A stretch of DNA of 64,000 bases from the NCBI RefSeq assembly GCF_029537375.1, contig NZ_CP120679.1, forward strand, positions 913,501 to 977,500, in the 5' to 3' direction. This DNA comes from Bacillus sp. HSf4 (lineage in GTDB: Bacteria; Bacillota; Bacilli; Bacillales; Bacillaceae). The position numbers were made by a program, and so were the translations under genes. Under the pieces are notes generated by a model. That model was not told the DNA's origin, did not search any database, and saw only the letters and a list, made by a program, of their open reading frames with translations. Each line of letters starts with the position of its first letter. Position 1 is the first letter of the stretch. This document shows, piece after piece, positions 43,919-55,128 of this stretch.

Positions 43919-43941
43919 ACAGAGCCAAGCTTTAATTTTTT
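43903..43941. terminator. Shared terminator at the yfhO and yfhP stops
   Basis: AAGCTTGGCTCT pairs with AGAGCCAAGCTT; A-run and T-run flank it. Both stop codons (TAA at 43916-43918 plus strand, TAA at 43915-43917 minus strand) lie in the loop. Confidence 0.88.
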
Positions 43942-44898
43942 CTGAAGCTTTTCTTCGCTGAAGATCCATCCGGTATAGGATGTGATTAATTCCAAAGAGT
44001 CCCTGTCGATATGGGCGATGGCGACAAATGGATAGTGTCCTTTGCTTCGGTAGCGCAAATCGATAAAACGGACTTCGTAGTGGTCTTTATACGTGTCAAT
44101 TTCCCATTTGTAAACAGGTGAAAAAGACAGGAAAGCGGAAATGTTTTTATCCTGCTTCGCCGCTTTCATGACAGCCGATTCAGGCACCGGCACCCTGTTG
44201 AATGTGTCAATGATGACGACGTTTCCGTCAATGCTTCTTCCGACATGGAAGGCGGACTTTGCCTTGACGGCGACCCGCCACTGTCTGAACTTCATCGTCG
44301 GCGAAATGATAATTTCTTCAATATCATCGATTTTTTCATGGAGTGATTGTTTGATTCGCCTTTGCATCATGTATCTCAGCAGGTAGTACCCCGCCAGGAT
44401 GATGTAAAGGGCTAAAAACGTATAACCTTGATGGGCGCCCGCGAGCCAAAAGGCTATCGCCACTAGGTGGCTGACGAAAATAAACGGATCGAATGTATTA
44501 ATCAATCCGAGCGCCACCCATTTTTTTGAAAAAGGTCTGACAGCCTGTGTGCCATAGGCGTTAAAAATATCGACGAACACATGGAGCGCAACCGCGGCCA
44601 GCGTCCACAGCCACAGATGCAGCAGATTGGCTTCTGGATAAAGCAAAAGCAGGACGCCCGGTATCATCAATGACCAAGCGAGGACAGCGGGGATGGAATG
44701 CGTAAATCCCCTGTGATGTCTTATATAAACAGCGTTATTTTTTAATTTTAAAATCGTATCAATATCCGGAGCCTGTGATCCGACGATTGTCGCAATCATC
44801 ACGGCCTCGGTCATGGAAGGATCCATACCGACGGCGGGATCCAATGTCGCAATGCCGCCGAGGGCAACCCCCATGACAACGTGTGTGCCAGTATCCAT
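43915..44898 (-). CDS. yfhP: Membrane-bound metal-dependent hydrolase-like protein YfhP (DUF457)
   Basis: 327 residues. The DUF457 core has several membrane helices and the His/Asp motifs MDTGTHVVMGVALGG, SQAPDIDTILKL, HHRGFTHS and HVFVDIFNAYGT, which together could bind metals. A C-terminal soluble domain (about 200-327) follows. In B. subtilis YfhP was reported to repress neighbouring genes; its mechanism is unknown. Divergent from mutY, convergent with yfhO. Confidence 0.87.
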   Translation of the reverse strand: MDTGTHVVMGVALGGIATLDPAVGMDPSMTEAVMIATIVGSQAPDIDTILKLKNNAVYIRHHRGFTHSIPAVLAWSLMIPGVLLLLYPEANLLHLWLWTLAAVALHVFVDIFNAYGTQAVRPFSKKWVALGLINTFDPFIFVSHLVAIAFWLAGAHQGYTFLALYIILAGYYLLRYMMQRRIKQSLHEKIDDIEEIIISPTMKFRQWRVAVKAKSAFHVGRSIDGNVVIIDTFNRVPVPESAVMKAAKQDKNISAFLSFSPVYKWEIDTYKDHYEVRFIDLRYRSKGHYPFVAIAHIDRDSLELITSYTGWIFSEEKLQKKLKLGSV

Positions 44899-45114
44899 TG
44901 GTGACCTCCCCTAATGGTGCTAGAATCAACAAATTCCAAAAACGAAAACCAAGAGAGCATAAATATGGATCTTGCCTGAAATATTTAACGCTTTTGCTTT
45001 CTTCACTTTTAATGTAACATGTTATCGTATATGCATATAGTTTACAACAAAAAGCCGATGCAACAAAAGTGAAGTATGCTAATGTGACGAGGACCGGCAA
45101 GGAGAAGTTTCATC

Positions 45115-46197
45115 ATGGATCTGGAAAAAAAGTTAGAGCAAAAGAACATTAAACAATTTCAAGAAGATTTAATTTCCTGGTATGAAAGAGAAAAGCGCGA
45201 TCTGCCCTGGCGTTCAGACAGCGATCCTTATAAAGTCTGGGTTTCTGAAGTGATGCTTCAGCAGACAAGGGTGGATACGGTCATCCCGTATTTCAACAAC
45301 TTCATTGAACAATTTCCGAACGTTGCGGCGCTTGCTGAAGCTGACGAAGAAAAAGTCCTGAAAGCCTGGGAAGGATTGGGATACTATTCAAGGGTCCGGA
45401 ATCTGCAAAGCGCGGTCAAAGAAGTCCATGAACAATACGGGGGCGTTGTTCCTTCTACAAAAGAGGAATTTGGCGGTTTAAAAGGTGTAGGCCCCTATAC
45501 AAGGGGGGCGGTGCTGAGCATCGCCTACAACCAGCCGATTCCGGCGGTCGACGGCAATGTCATGCGGGTGATGTCGCGCATTTTATCCATCTGGGACGAT
45601 ATCGCAAAACCAAAAACGAAAAGCACATTTGAAAAAATCGTTGCCGCATTTATTTCCAAAGGCAAACCGTCCGAATTCAATCAGGGGCTGATGGAGCTTG
45701 GCGCTGTCATCTGCACGCCGAAATCGCCAATGTGTCTTCATTGCCCTGTCCGCGAGCATTGTTCAGCTTTTGCAGAAGGGTGTGAAAAAGAACTCCCTGT
45801 CAAAAGCAAAAAGAAGAAGCCGGCGCTAAAAAGCCTTGCAGCCGTTGTCCTGACGGATGAAGAAGGATGCTTTTACATCCATAAAAGGCCTGAGCGCGGC
45901 CTGCTGGCGAATCTTTGGGAATTCCCGAACACAGAAACGATAAAAAGCCTTAAACCTGAGCGTGAGCAGCTCGCCGCTTTTTTAAAGGAACAAGCAGGAG
46001 TCGAGGCGGAAATCGGTCCGCTCGAAGGGGTCGTTGAACACGTTTTTACCCACCTTGTCTGGAATATTTCCGTTTTTTTCGGGAAAACATTGCACAAGCC
46101 TAATCATTCATACTTGAAAAAGGTTACGAAAGAAGAGCTTGAACAATACGCCTTCCCGGTTTCACATCAGAAAATATGGAATATGTATATGAAATAG
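45115..46197 (+). CDS. mutY: A/G-specific adenine DNA glycosylase MutY
   Basis: 360 residues. It removes adenine opposite 8-oxoguanine. Seen: [15 protein letters not shown] with the catalytic Glu in the preceding [10 protein letters not shown], the helix-hairpin-helix [12 protein letters not shown] followed by the catalytic Asp in [10 protein letters not shown], the [4Fe-4S] cysteines in [18 protein letters not shown], and a C-terminal Nudix-like domain (about 230-355). AAGGAGAAG precedes the ATG. A GGCAGC/GCTGCC stem-loop lies at its end. Confidence 0.94.
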   Translation: MDLEKKLEQKNIKQFQEDLISWYEREKRDLPWRSDSDPYKVWVSEVMLQQTRVDTVIPYFNNFIEQFPNVAALAEADEEKVLKAWEGLGYYSRVRNLQSAVKEVHEQYGGVVPSTKEEFGGLKGVGPYTRGAVLSIAYNQPIPAVDGNVMRVMSRILSIWDDIAKPKTKSTFEKIVAAFISKGKPSEFNQGLMELGAVICTPKSPMCLHCPVREHCSAFAEGCEKELPVKSKKKKPALKSLAAVVLTDEEGCFYIHKRPERGLLANLWEFPNTETIKSLKPEREQLAAFLKEQAGVEAEIGPLEGVVEHVFTHLVWNISVFFGKTLHKPNHSYLKKVTKEELEQYAFPVSHQKIWNMYMK

Positions 46198-46222
46198 GCA
46201 GCTTGACTGTGCACGCTGCCCT

Positions 46223-46447
46223 CTAGTCGTACTGGATATCGGTGCCGTGGGTATAGTCGGCTTCACGGCGGTGCAAACCGCCTCTTGCTTTTATTTCTTT
46301 GACGACTTCCACATATTCGGCATGCCCTTCCTCATTTAAAAAAGGCATCATCTGCTGGAAGGCGTTGTGGAAAAAGAGAAGCTCCGATTCCTTCCACTCA
46401 TCCTTCGGGGTCTGATCGAGCTCACTCATGTCCCGTCCGACGTACAT
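46223..46447 (-). CDS. yfhS: Small protein YfhS
   Basis: 74 residues, the same as B. subtilis YfhS. Soluble and acidic, starting MYVGRDMSELDQTPKDEW. The ATG at 46447 has AAAGGAGG ten bases upstream; longer in-frame starts are not supported. Function is unknown. It lies between mutY and fabL as in B. subtilis. Confidence 0.83.
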   Translation of the reverse strand: MYVGRDMSELDQTPKDEWKESELLFFHNAFQQMMPFLNEEGHAEYVEVVKEIKARGGLHRREADYTHGTDIQYD

Positions 46448-46517
46448 AAGGCGCAAGCCTCCTTTTTGATTGATGTCATGACCATTATTTTTTAACAAAA
46501 GCAAATAACTATACTAG

Positions 46518-47282
<765 letters not shown>

Positions 47283-47299
47283 ATTTTTTTAAGCCGGCG

Positions 47300-47330
47300 T
47301 GTATAGGATATCACCCACCTGCACAATCTA
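47300..47330 (+). promoter_or_regulatory. Forespore (SigG/SigF) type promoter of sspE
   Basis: TGTATA (47300-47305), 18 bases, CAATCTA (47324-47330) resembles the SigG consensus TGAATA - CATACTA. sspE is SigG-dependent in B. subtilis. Confidence 0.65.
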
Positions 47331-47352
47331 ATGGTCGTGGAGGTGATATACA

Positions 47353-47517
47353 ATGGCTAACCAACAATCCAAAACAAACGCACAAAAAGTAAGACAACAA
47401 AACCAAGCTTCTGCACAAGGCGGTCAGTTCGGCACTGAGTTTGCCAGCGAAACTGATGCGCAGCAAGTAAGAAAAAACAACCAGCAAGCTGAGCAAAATA
47501 AACAGCAAAACAGCTAA
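47353..47517 (+). CDS. sspE: Gamma-type small acid-soluble spore protein SspE, single-repeat form
   Basis: 54 residues rich in Gln and Asn, with the GQFGTEFASETDAQQVR unit present once. B. subtilis SspE (84 residues) has this unit twice. The germination protease site lies in the TEFASE motif. GGAGGTGAT lies before the ATG. It is an amino-acid store in the spore. It is too short for simple gene finders, but the family match is clear. Confidence 0.9.
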   Translation: MANQQSKTNAQKVRQQNQASAQGGQFGTEFASETDAQQVRKNNQQAEQNKQQNS

Positions 47518-47531
47518 TCACTGAAACAGGA

Positions 47532-47570
47532 AAAAGCACTTCACAATTCGAGTGGGGTGCTTTTTTCTTT
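47532..47570 (+). terminator. Terminator of sspE
   Basis: AAAAAGCACTTCAC pairs with GTGGGGTGCTTTTTT; T-run follows. Confidence 0.8.
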
Positions 47571-47690
47571 GCCCTTCGTTCCGACAAAACTTCCGATTCT
47601 TAGGCAGAATCAGTCAAAGGACATTCGCCAGGTATAGAGAAATGTTACTTAGGCAATAAATGGAGTAGAGCATAGAATGGAGGATCATGA

Positions 47691-47936
47691 ATGCCGGAAT
47701 TTGAAAACTTGGTTCAGGGGCAGATGGAAATTATGGACAAGCTTTTGTACCTTCAAGCCGAGATTGAGAGATGCCAGGAAATCGAAAAAGAACTTGCGGC
47801 CCTTGAAAAAAAAGCCCAGCTTTTATCGATCCGGGAAGAGATATCTCAAAAGCGAAAAGATCTTGCTGCCATTCAGGATTTGTTTCAAAAGCAGACGGAG
47901 CAGGTGATTCAGGCTTATCAAAAAATTGAAGCCTGA
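47691..47936 (+). CDS. ygaB: Small coiled-coil protein YgaB
   Basis: 81 residues, alpha-helical and charged with heptad character (IERCQEIEKELAALEKKAQL). Length and position match B. subtilis YgaB. GGAGGATC precedes the ATG. Function is unknown. Confidence 0.83.
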   Translation: MPEFENLVQGQMEIMDKLLYLQAEIERCQEIEKELAALEKKAQLLSIREEISQKRKDLAAIQDLFQKQTEQVIQAYQKIEA

Positions 47937-47965
47937 AAGTTTATGTCGATTTCTCAAAATGAGCC

Positions 47966-48000
47966 ATTCCTGTTCCGGAGTGGCTGTTTTCATTTTCATT
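47966..48000 (+). terminator. Weak terminator of ygaB
   Basis: AGCCATTC pairs with GAGTGGCT around a loop; a T-rich stretch follows. Confidence 0.6.
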
Positions 48001-48097
48001 TTTTATTTTCAAACGTTATAATAAATAAAAGAACTGTCGGACAGGCGATGTAACACACTGACTTGTAAGGCTTTTGCAAAGAAAGTAGGGGAGAAAC

Positions 48098-48628
48098 ATG
48101 GGCTTTCCCAAGGAAGGAGAAACCATTCAAATTCATAGCTACAAGCACAATGGGCAAATCCATCGGATATGGAATGAAACGACGATTTTAAAAGCAACGG
48201 AATTGTGCATCATCGGCGCCAATGACCGGACAATGGTCACAGAATCTGACGGCCGGACATGGGTGACAAGAGAGCCCGCGATTTGTTATTTCCATGCCAA
48301 GCAGTGGTTTAACGTCATCGGCATGCTTCGCGAAGACGGAATTTATTACTATTGTAATATCAGTTCGCCGTTTGCTTTGGACGATGAAGCGATCAAATAT
48401 ATCGACTACGACCTTGATGTGAAGGTCTACCCGGATATGACGTATCATATCCTTGATGAAGATGAGTATGCCGATCATAAAAAAATGATGAATTATCCAA
48501 AAGAAATCGACGGCATTTTAAGATACCATTTAAATACGTTGCTGCATTGGATTCATCAAAGAAAAGGCCCGTTTGCTCCGGAGTTTATCGACATTTGGTA
48601 TGAACGTTATTTGCATTATACAAAATAA
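48098..48628 (+). CDS. ygaC: Nucleoside tri/diphosphatase-type DUF402 protein YgaC
   Basis: 176 residues, the same as B. subtilis YgaC. DUF402 fold with the acidic metal-binding segment [13 protein letters not shown] and the core [15 protein letters not shown] [19 protein letters not shown]. Staphylococcal homologue Ntdp hydrolyses nucleoside tri- and diphosphates. GGGGAGAA precedes the ATG. A terminator follows. Confidence 0.87.
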   Translation: MGFPKEGETIQIHSYKHNGQIHRIWNETTILKATELCIIGANDRTMVTESDGRTWVTREPAICYFHAKQWFNVIGMLREDGIYYYCNISSPFALDDEAIKYIDYDLDVKVYPDMTYHILDEDEYADHKKMMNYPKEIDGILRYHLNTLLHWIHQRKGPFAPEFIDIWYERYLHYTK

Positions 48629-48632
48629 TCCA

Positions 48633-48663
48633 ACAGACCTGTTGAGGTTCAACAGGTTTTTTC
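48633..48663 (+). terminator. Terminator of ygaC
   Basis: CCTGTTGA-GGT-TCAACAGG with a T-run. Confidence 0.85.
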
Positions 48664-48703
48664 AGTGAGCTCACACCATCAAAATATAGAGGGGGGATGA
48701 CGT

Positions 48704-50446
48704 GTGGGTGTAATCAAAAGATATATGGAGTTTGTCAAGCCGTATAAATGGAAAATCATTCTGACGGTTCTGATTGGCATTATCAAATTTTCTATTCCGC
48801 TTGTGATTCCGCTTCTCTTGAAATATGTTGTGGACGACATCATTCAGGGGAACGGAACCGCAGAAGAAAAAACATCCACCTTATTTATTGTAATGGCGGT
48901 TATGTTCGCCATTTTTTTGGTGCTTCGGCCGCCGGTCGAATATTATCGGCAGTATTTCGCACAGTGGACGGCGAGCAAGGTGCTGTATGACATCAGGGAC
49001 AGGCTGTTTTCCCACATTCAAAAGCTGAGTCTCAGATACTATGCGAACACCCGTGCAGGCGAAATTATTTCCAGGGTCATCAACGACGTCGAGCAAACGA
49101 AGGAATTTGTCATTATTGGTCTTATGAATGTCTGGCTTGACGTCATGACGATTTTTATCGCCGTCACCATCATGCTGACGATGGATGTCAAGCTGACGCT
49201 CATTTCGATCGTGCTGTTTCCGCTTTACGGGCTGTCTGTTAAATATTTTTACGGCAGGCTCAGAACCTTGACGAGAGAGCGTTCACAGGCTTTGGCTGAA
49301 GTGCAGGGCCATCTTCACGAACGGGTTCAGGGGATGCCGGTGATCAGAAGCTTTGCTATCGAAGATCATGAACAAAAGCAGTTTGACCATGAGAACGGCA
49401 ATTTTCTCGGCAAAGCGATCCGCCATACGGCTTGGAATGCGAAAACGTTTGCCGTTGTCAATACGATTACCGATCTTGCGCCGCTGATCATCATTACGGT
49501 CTCCGGATACTATGTGATTCACGGATCACTGACGGTCGGGACGATGGTGGCGTTTTTCGGCTATATCGAACGCCTTTACAATCCGCTCAGACGCCTGATT
49601 AACTCATCAACGACTTTGACCCAGTCCATTGCGTCCATGGACAGGCTGTTTGAATTTATTGATGAGCCGTATGAATTAAAAGATAAGCCGAATGCCGTGA
49701 AAGCCGACCGCTTAAAAGGGGTTGTCGAATTTAAAGACGTCTCATTCCAATATGAAAAGTCGGATGAATTGATCCTGCAAAATCTTTCTCTTAAGGCGGA
49801 GCAAGGGGAAACGATCGCCCTTGTCGGAATGAGCGGAGGCGGAAAATCAACGCTGGTCAGCCTGATTCCGAGGTTCTACGACGTCACTTCCGGAAACTTG
49901 TATATTGACGGCATCGATGTCCGCGATTATCAGGCGCGAAGTCTGAGAAACCAGATCGGCATGGTGCTTCAGGATACGTTTTTGTTCAGCGAATCGATCC
50001 GCGAAAACATTTCCATAGGCAAGCCCGAGGCTTCAATGGAGGAAATCATCGAGGCGGCAAAAGCGGCGAATGCCCACGATTTTATTATGGAGCTGCCTGA
50101 CGGCTATGATACGAAGGTCGGAGAAAGAGGTGTGAAGCTTTCAGGAGGGCAGAAGCAGCGGGTTTCAATCGCAAGGGTGTTCCTGAAGAACCCTCCGCTT
50201 TTAATCCTGGATGAAGCAACATCAGCGCTTGACCTTGAAAGCGAGCACTTTATTCAGGAAGCGATGGAAAAGCTTGCAAAGGACAGGACGACCTTTATCG
50301 TCGCCCACAGACTGTCAACCATTACACACGCTGATAAAATTGTCGTCATTGAAAACGGCCGTGTTGTAGAAACCGGGACGCACGGGGAATTAATGAGCCG
50401 TGACGGCCATTACAAGCATCTGTTTACGATCCAGACATTAAGCTAA
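48704..50446 (+). CDS. ygaD: ABC transporter YgaD (fused permease and ATPase)
   Basis: 580-residue half-transporter of the MsbA/LmrA type, the same length as B. subtilis YgaD. Six membrane helices (to about 310) precede the ATPase domain: Walker [11 protein letters not shown], signature [15 protein letters not shown], Walker [13 protein letters not shown] and H-loop IVAHRLS. It probably works as a homodimeric exporter of lipids or drugs. GTG start with GGGGGGATGA upstream. Confidence 0.9.
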   Translation: MGVIKRYMEFVKPYKWKIILTVLIGIIKFSIPLVIPLLLKYVVDDIIQGNGTAEEKTSTLFIVMAVMFAIFLVLRPPVEYYRQYFAQWTASKVLYDIRDRLFSHIQKLSLRYYANTRAGEIISRVINDVEQTKEFVIIGLMNVWLDVMTIFIAVTIMLTMDVKLTLISIVLFPLYGLSVKYFYGRLRTLTRERSQALAEVQGHLHERVQGMPVIRSFAIEDHEQKQFDHENGNFLGKAIRHTAWNAKTFAVVNTITDLAPLIIITVSGYYVIHGSLTVGTMVAFFGYIERLYNPLRRLINSSTTLTQSIASMDRLFEFIDEPYELKDKPNAVKADRLKGVVEFKDVSFQYEKSDELILQNLSLKAEQGETIALVGMSGGGKSTLVSLIPRFYDVTSGNLYIDGIDVRDYQARSLRNQIGMVLQDTFLFSESIRENISIGKPEASMEEIIEAAKAANAHDFIMELPDGYDTKVGERGVKLSGGQKQRVSIARVFLKNPPLLILDEATSALDLESEHFIQEAMEKLAKDRTTFIVAHRLSTITHADKIVVIENGRVVETGTHGELMSRDGHYKHLFTIQTLS

Positions 50447-50454
50447 ATAACGCC

Positions 50455-50502
50455 GAAAAGCCTGACTTTCGTTTGTGAAGCAAACGAAAGCCGGGCTTTT
50501 TT
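50455..50502 (+). terminator. Terminator of ygaD
   Basis: AAAGCC...CTTTCGTTTG pairs with CAAACGAAAG...GGGCTTTTTTT. Confidence 0.88.
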
Positions 50503-50578
50503 TATCCCGTAAATTTCGTACATATTTCCTAGCTTGTCTAAATACAATTTAAAAAATACAAGCTCCGGAGGTGTATAA

Positions 50579-51565
50579 GTGGCAAAAGAAAAATTACTTG
50601 ATGTCTCGGATTTATCTATTTCGTTTCAAAAGAAAAAAACAGAAATCCCGGTTGTTCAAGGCGTTTCTTTTTCAATTCGGCACGGAGAAATCACTGGAGT
50701 CGTCGGCGAATCCGGCTGTGGCAAAAGCGTCACATCCATGGCCTTGATGGGGCTGAATGCCAGTACCCGTACGACAGGCCGGATTCTCTTCCAGAAAAAA
50801 GATCTTCTCAAGCAGTCTGAAAAAGAATGGAGAAGCATGCGGGGAAATGAAATCGCGATGATTTTTCAAGAGCCAATGACCTCTCTCAACCCTCTTTTCA
50901 CAATTGGCAGCCAGCTGACAGAAGCACTCTCCAGCCACACCAACATTCAAAAAAAAGACGCGCGCAAAAAATGTGTTCAAATGCTGGAAACCGTCGGTCT
51001 TCCGCGGGCGGACCAGCTGATAAAGCAATATCCCCATGAACTGTCAGGCGGCATGAGACAGCGGGTCATGATCGCAATGGCTTTGATTTGCGAACCGAAA
51101 CTGCTGATTGCCGATGAGCCGACAACAGCTCTTGATGTCACCATCCAGGCGCAAATTCTTTCTCTTTTGAAAAAAATGAACGCCGAATTTGGGACGGCGA
51201 TTCTCTTGATCACCCATGACCTTGGTGTCGTCCACAATATCTGCGGACGGGTGATGATCATGTATGCCGGCCGCATTGTTGAAGAAGGCAGTGTCACAGC
51301 CATTTTCGACAGTCCGAAACATCCGTATACAAAAGGGTTGTTTGCCTCTATCCCCGCATTCACCAGCAAGTCGGAAAGACTGTCTTCAATAGAGGGGCAG
51401 GTGCCAAGACCAGGGACCATTAAAAAAGGCTGCATGTTCGCCCCGCGCTGCCCGCACAAAATCGAACGCTGCACACAGGAAGAGCCGAAGATGTGCCGGC
51501 TGGGAGATGACCATTCTGTAAAATGTTTTCTCTTTGAGGAGGAAGGTGGAGCAGATGGAGCATGA
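50579..51565 (+). CDS. Peptide ABC transporter ATPase (OppD/DppD/AppD type)
   Basis: 328 residues. Walker [10 protein letters not shown]-loop FQEPMTSLNP, signature LSGGMRQRVMIAMAL, Walker B LLIADEPTTALD, and the C-terminal oligopeptide-transporter extension with clustered Cys (GCMFAPRCPHKIERC and following) that can hold an iron-sulfur centre. GTG start after GGAGGTG. An inverted repeat AGCTTGT/ACAAGCT (50531-50564) lies upstream. First of five genes in app-like order (D, F, A, B, C), inserted between ygaD and ygaE. Confidence 0.88.
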   Translation: MAKEKLLDVSDLSISFQKKKTEIPVVQGVSFSIRHGEITGVVGESGCGKSVTSMALMGLNASTRTTGRILFQKKDLLKQSEKEWRSMRGNEIAMIFQEPMTSLNPLFTIGSQLTEALSSHTNIQKKDARKKCVQMLETVGLPRADQLIKQYPHELSGGMRQRVMIAMALICEPKLLIADEPTTALDVTIQAQILSLLKKMNAEFGTAILLITHDLGVVHNICGRVMIMYAGRIVEEGSVTAIFDSPKHPYTKGLFASIPAFTSKSERLSSIEGQVPRPGTIKKGCMFAPRCPHKIERCTQEEPKMCRLGDDHSVKCFLFEEEGGADGA

Positions 51566-52505
51566 ACTGTTGCGGGTCAGCAAGCTGAAAACGCACTATC
51601 CGGCAGCGCGAAAAAAAGTCGTCAAAGCGGTGGATGATGTCTCATTTTCAGTTGAAAAAGGCGAAATTTTAGGGATTGTCGGCGAATCAGGCTGCGGAAA
51701 ATCAACCTTGGGAAAATCGATCTTGCGGCTGACAGAACCGACTTCAGGTCAGGTGACATTTCTCGGCCGGGAGGTGACAGCTCTCGACGCCAAAGAGCTG
51801 CGCAGCATGAGGCGGCACTTTCAAATGATTTTTCAAGATCCGTACGCTTCCTTAAATCCGCGCATGAAAATCAAAGATATTTTAGAGGAACCGCTGATTG
51901 TTCATCGCTTAGGATCAAAAGCAGAAAGGAAAGAAGTCGTCCGCTCAATGCTCGAAATTGTCGGGATGGATGCTTCTTATGGAGAGCGCTATGCCCATCA
52001 ATTCAGCGGAGGCCAGAGGCAGCGGATCGGAATTGCAAAAGCGCTGATCACAAAGCCTAAATTGATCATCGCCGATGAACCAGTCTCCGCGCTCGATGTG
52101 TCCGTGCAGGCGCAAATTTTGAATCTCCTGAAAGACCTGCGGGAAGCTTTTGCATTAACCTTTCTCTTTATTTCTCATGATCTTGGAGTCGTCCGCTATC
52201 TCAGCGACCGCGTTGCTGTCATGTATGTTGGGAAAATCGTCGAGATGTCAGATGCTGATACTTTATTTAGAGAGCCGAAACACCCTTATACAGAGGCTCT
52301 TTTAGAGGCTGTGCCGGTAATCGGCAAAGGGGAGGTTGAGGATAGAATGCAGGATGTCATGGTCTCCGGCGGAAGCGGGAAGGGATGTCCTTTCTACAGC
52401 AGGTGTCCGAAGCGCGAAGCGATATGCAAGGAAGCTGAGCCGTTGCTCGCTGAAATATCTGCTGGGCATTATGCGGCATGTCATTTCATAACAGGGGGGC
52501 AATAG
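51555..52505 (+). CDS. Peptide ABC transporter ATPase (OppF/DppF/AppF type)
   Basis: 316 residues. Walker [22 protein letters not shown], signature [15 protein letters not shown], Walker [13 protein letters not shown], and a terminal Cys cluster ([15 protein letters not shown]). The ATG at 51555 overlaps the preceding gene by 11 bases. Partner ATPase of the same importer. Confidence 0.88.
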   Translation: MEHELLRVSKLKTHYPAARKKVVKAVDDVSFSVEKGEILGIVGESGCGKSTLGKSILRLTEPTSGQVTFLGREVTALDAKELRSMRRHFQMIFQDPYASLNPRMKIKDILEEPLIVHRLGSKAERKEVVRSMLEIVGMDASYGERYAHQFSGGQRQRIGIAKALITKPKLIIADEPVSALDVSVQAQILNLLKDLREAFALTFLFISHDLGVVRYLSDRVAVMYVGKIVEMSDADTLFREPKHPYTEALLEAVPVIGKGEVEDRMQDVMVSGGSGKGCPFYSRCPKREAICKEAEPLLAEISAGHYAACHFITGGQ

Positions 52506-52506
52506 A

Positions 52507-54093
52507 ATGAAGCGAAAAAGCTGGCTGAAAGGGTTTGGAATGCTGCTGATCATTTCCGTTTTTTTAATGGGATGCTCTGGGAAAGAAGGCGGCGGGGCAA
52601 AAACCGAAAAGGATACGCTCATCGTTGGCAGAGGGGGTGATTCAACATCGCTTGACCCGATTACGACGACTGAAGGCGAGGCCTTTAAGGTGACGATCAA
52701 CATGTTTGAAACACTGCTCAATTACGATGAACAGGACACAAGCCTTAAAGAGGGGCTGGCCGTTAAATGGAATGTGTCAGACGACGGCTTGACCTATACG
52801 CTGGATTTGAGAAAAGGTGTTACATTTCATGATGGCACCGATTTTAATGCAGAAGCTGTCAAATATAATTTCGAACGATGGATGAACGGAGATGAAGATC
52901 AATTCCCTTACTACGGGATGTTCGGCGGTTATAAAAAAGATGAGGGGCATGTCATCAAAGAGATCAAAGTTCTTGGAGAGCATCAAATCCAATTTATCTT
53001 AAAACGCCCGCAAGCGCCGTTTTTAAAGAACCTTGCAATGACATCGTTTGGAATCGCAAGCCCGGCTGCCATCGAAAAATACGGTGATCAATTCCGAGAA
53101 CACCCCGTCGGCACAGGACCTTATCAATTCGTGGAATGGAAGCCGAACGACCGGATTGTCCTGGAAAAGTTTGACGGTTATTGGGATCAAGACAAACCGA
53201 AGCTGAACAAGATTATTTTTAGAGCCATTCCTGAAAACTCGGCCCGTCTCAATGCGCTGAAGACAGGAGAAATCGACTTGATGGACGGTGTCAATCCATC
53301 GGATATCGAGAGCATTAAGGCCGACGCCAATCTGCAAATGTTTGAAAGGCCGTCGATGAATGTCGGCTACCTTGGGATGACGACGACAAGAAAGCCGTTT
53401 GATAACAAGCTTGTCCGCCAGGCATTGAACTATGCGGTTGATAAACAGGCGATCATCGATTCTTTCTACGGCGGGCTTGCCGAACCGGCAAAAAATCCGC
53501 TTCCGCCGTCACTGGAAGGCTACAACGACCAGATAAAGGCCTACCCGTACGATCTTGAAAAGGCCAAAGAGCTGCTGAAAAAAGCCGGATATCCGAATGG
53601 CTTTGACATGAAGCTGTGGGCGATGCCTGTTCCGCGTCCATATATGCCGGACGGGATGAAAATCGCTGAAGTGATTCAATCAAGCTTTGCGAAAATCGGT
53701 GTCAAAGCGGAAATCGTCACATATGACTGGGCCACTTATATCGACAAAGTGAGCAAAGGCGAAGCTGATGCGTTTTTAATGGGATGGACCGGCGACAACG
53801 GAGATCCGGACAATTTCATCTACACATTGCTTGATAAAGACAATATCGGCGGCAACAACTACAGCTATTTCAGCAATGACAAGCTCCATGACATGTTGAT
53901 CGAGGCGCAGTCGAACCCTGATCAAAAGAAGAGAAATCAGCTTTATCAAAAAGCGCAGGAGCTGATTCATGAAGAATCGCCGTGGGTTCCGCTCGTCCAC
54001 TCGACACCGATTTTGGCCGGGACAAAAGACATCCGCGGCTATGTTCCTCATCCGACAGGAAGTGAAGTCTTATCAAATGTAGAGTTTAAATAG
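52507..54093 (+). CDS. Peptide-binding lipoprotein (DppA/AppA type)
   Basis: 528 residues. Lipoprotein signal with lipobox LMGCS (Cys near residue 23), then an SBP family 5 fold: DSTSLDPITTTEG, LTYTLDLRKGVTFHDGTDFNAEAV, and HPVGTGPYQFVEW. It captures di- or oligopeptides outside the membrane. The start follows the previous stop by 1 base with GGGGGGC upstream. The ligand cannot be told from sequence alone. Confidence 0.88.
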   Translation: MKRKSWLKGFGMLLIISVFLMGCSGKEGGGAKTEKDTLIVGRGGDSTSLDPITTTEGEAFKVTINMFETLLNYDEQDTSLKEGLAVKWNVSDDGLTYTLDLRKGVTFHDGTDFNAEAVKYNFERWMNGDEDQFPYYGMFGGYKKDEGHVIKEIKVLGEHQIQFILKRPQAPFLKNLAMTSFGIASPAAIEKYGDQFREHPVGTGPYQFVEWKPNDRIVLEKFDGYWDQDKPKLNKIIFRAIPENSARLNALKTGEIDLMDGVNPSDIESIKADANLQMFERPSMNVGYLGMTTTRKPFDNKLVRQALNYAVDKQAIIDSFYGGLAEPAKNPLPPSLEGYNDQIKAYPYDLEKAKELLKKAGYPNGFDMKLWAMPVPRPYMPDGMKIAEVIQSSFAKIGVKAEIVTYDWATYIDKVSKGEADAFLMGWTGDNGDPDNFIYTLLDKDNIGGNNYSYFSNDKLHDMLIEAQSNPDQKKRNQLYQKAQELIHEESPWVPLVHSTPILAGTKDIRGYVPHPTGSEVLSNVEFK

Positions 54094-54114
54094 TTCACAA
54101 GGTGGTGACAGCCG

Positions 54115-55116
54115 TTGCTAGCTTACTGCTTAAAACGGACCGTCATGCTGATTCCCGTCCTTATCGGCATGACCCTCGTCGTTTTTTCGATCATCCGCTT
54201 TATTCCCGGCAACCCGGCCCAGGTGATCCTCGGCCAGCGAGCGACAAAGCAGGCGGTCGAACAGCTGACAAGTCAGCTCGGCCTTGATCAGCCCTGGTAT
54301 ATTCAATACGGCCAATATATCGGGGATTTGCTGAGAGGGGACCTGGGGACTTCAATCCGCACGGGAGCGGCGATTACAAAAGAAATTCAGCCATATTTAT
54401 TCGCCACTCTCGAGCTTGCTTTTTTTGCGATGGTGATCGCGGTGATCATCGGTGTAAATGCCGGAATCATCAGCGCCTGGTTTAAAAACTCGGCGTTTGA
54501 TTACTTTGCCATGCTGCTGGCTTTAATCGGCGTTTCTATGCCGATCTTCTGGCTCGGATTAATGGGGCAATGGTTGTTTTCCATTGAATTGGGCTGGCTG
54601 CCCACAACAGGAAGAGAAAATGTCCGCAATCCGGTCGAAGCCGTTACCTATATTCATACGATTGATACTCTATGGAACGGGCGATTTGATCAGTTTGTTG
54701 AAACGATCCGTCATTTAATTTTGCCGGGAACCGCTCTGGCGACCATTCCGGCGGCGATTATCGCCAGGATTACGAGAGCGAGCATGATAGAGGTTCTGCA
54801 ATCCGATTATATCCGTACCGCAAAGGCAAAAGGCGTTCAAATGCTTTTTGTCATCTACAAGCATGGTTTAAAAAACGCTTTGATTCCGATTCTTACCGTC
54901 GTCGGCCTGCAAACCGGACTGCTTTTGGGCGGCGCGATTTTGACGGAGACGATTTTTGCCTGGCCGGGCATTGGCCGCTACATTTATGATGCGATCAGCT
55001 ACCGCGACTATCCGGTGATTCAATCAGGCATCCTTGTGATCGCCTTCATCTTCGTCATGATTAATTTTATCGTTGATCTGCTGTATGCCGTCATCGATCC
55101 GAGAATCAAATATTAG
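54115..55116 (+). CDS. Peptide ABC transporter permease (DppB/AppB type)
   Basis: 333 residues with six membrane segments. N-terminal LKRTVMLIPVLIGMTLVVFSI and the EAA loop near TRASMIEVLQSDYIRTAKAKG are typical of OppB-type permeases. TTG start with AAGGTGGTGA upstream. Same operon. Confidence 0.88.
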   Translation: MLAYCLKRTVMLIPVLIGMTLVVFSIIRFIPGNPAQVILGQRATKQAVEQLTSQLGLDQPWYIQYGQYIGDLLRGDLGTSIRTGAAITKEIQPYLFATLELAFFAMVIAVIIGVNAGIISAWFKNSAFDYFAMLLALIGVSMPIFWLGLMGQWLFSIELGWLPTTGRENVRNPVEAVTYIHTIDTLWNGRFDQFVETIRHLILPGTALATIPAAIIARITRASMIEVLQSDYIRTAKAKGVQMLFVIYKHGLKNALIPILTVVGLQTGLLLGGAILTETIFAWPGIGRYIYDAISYRDYPVIQSGILVIAFIFVMINFIVDLLYAVIDPRIKY

Positions 55117-55128
55117 GAGGCGGGGAAT

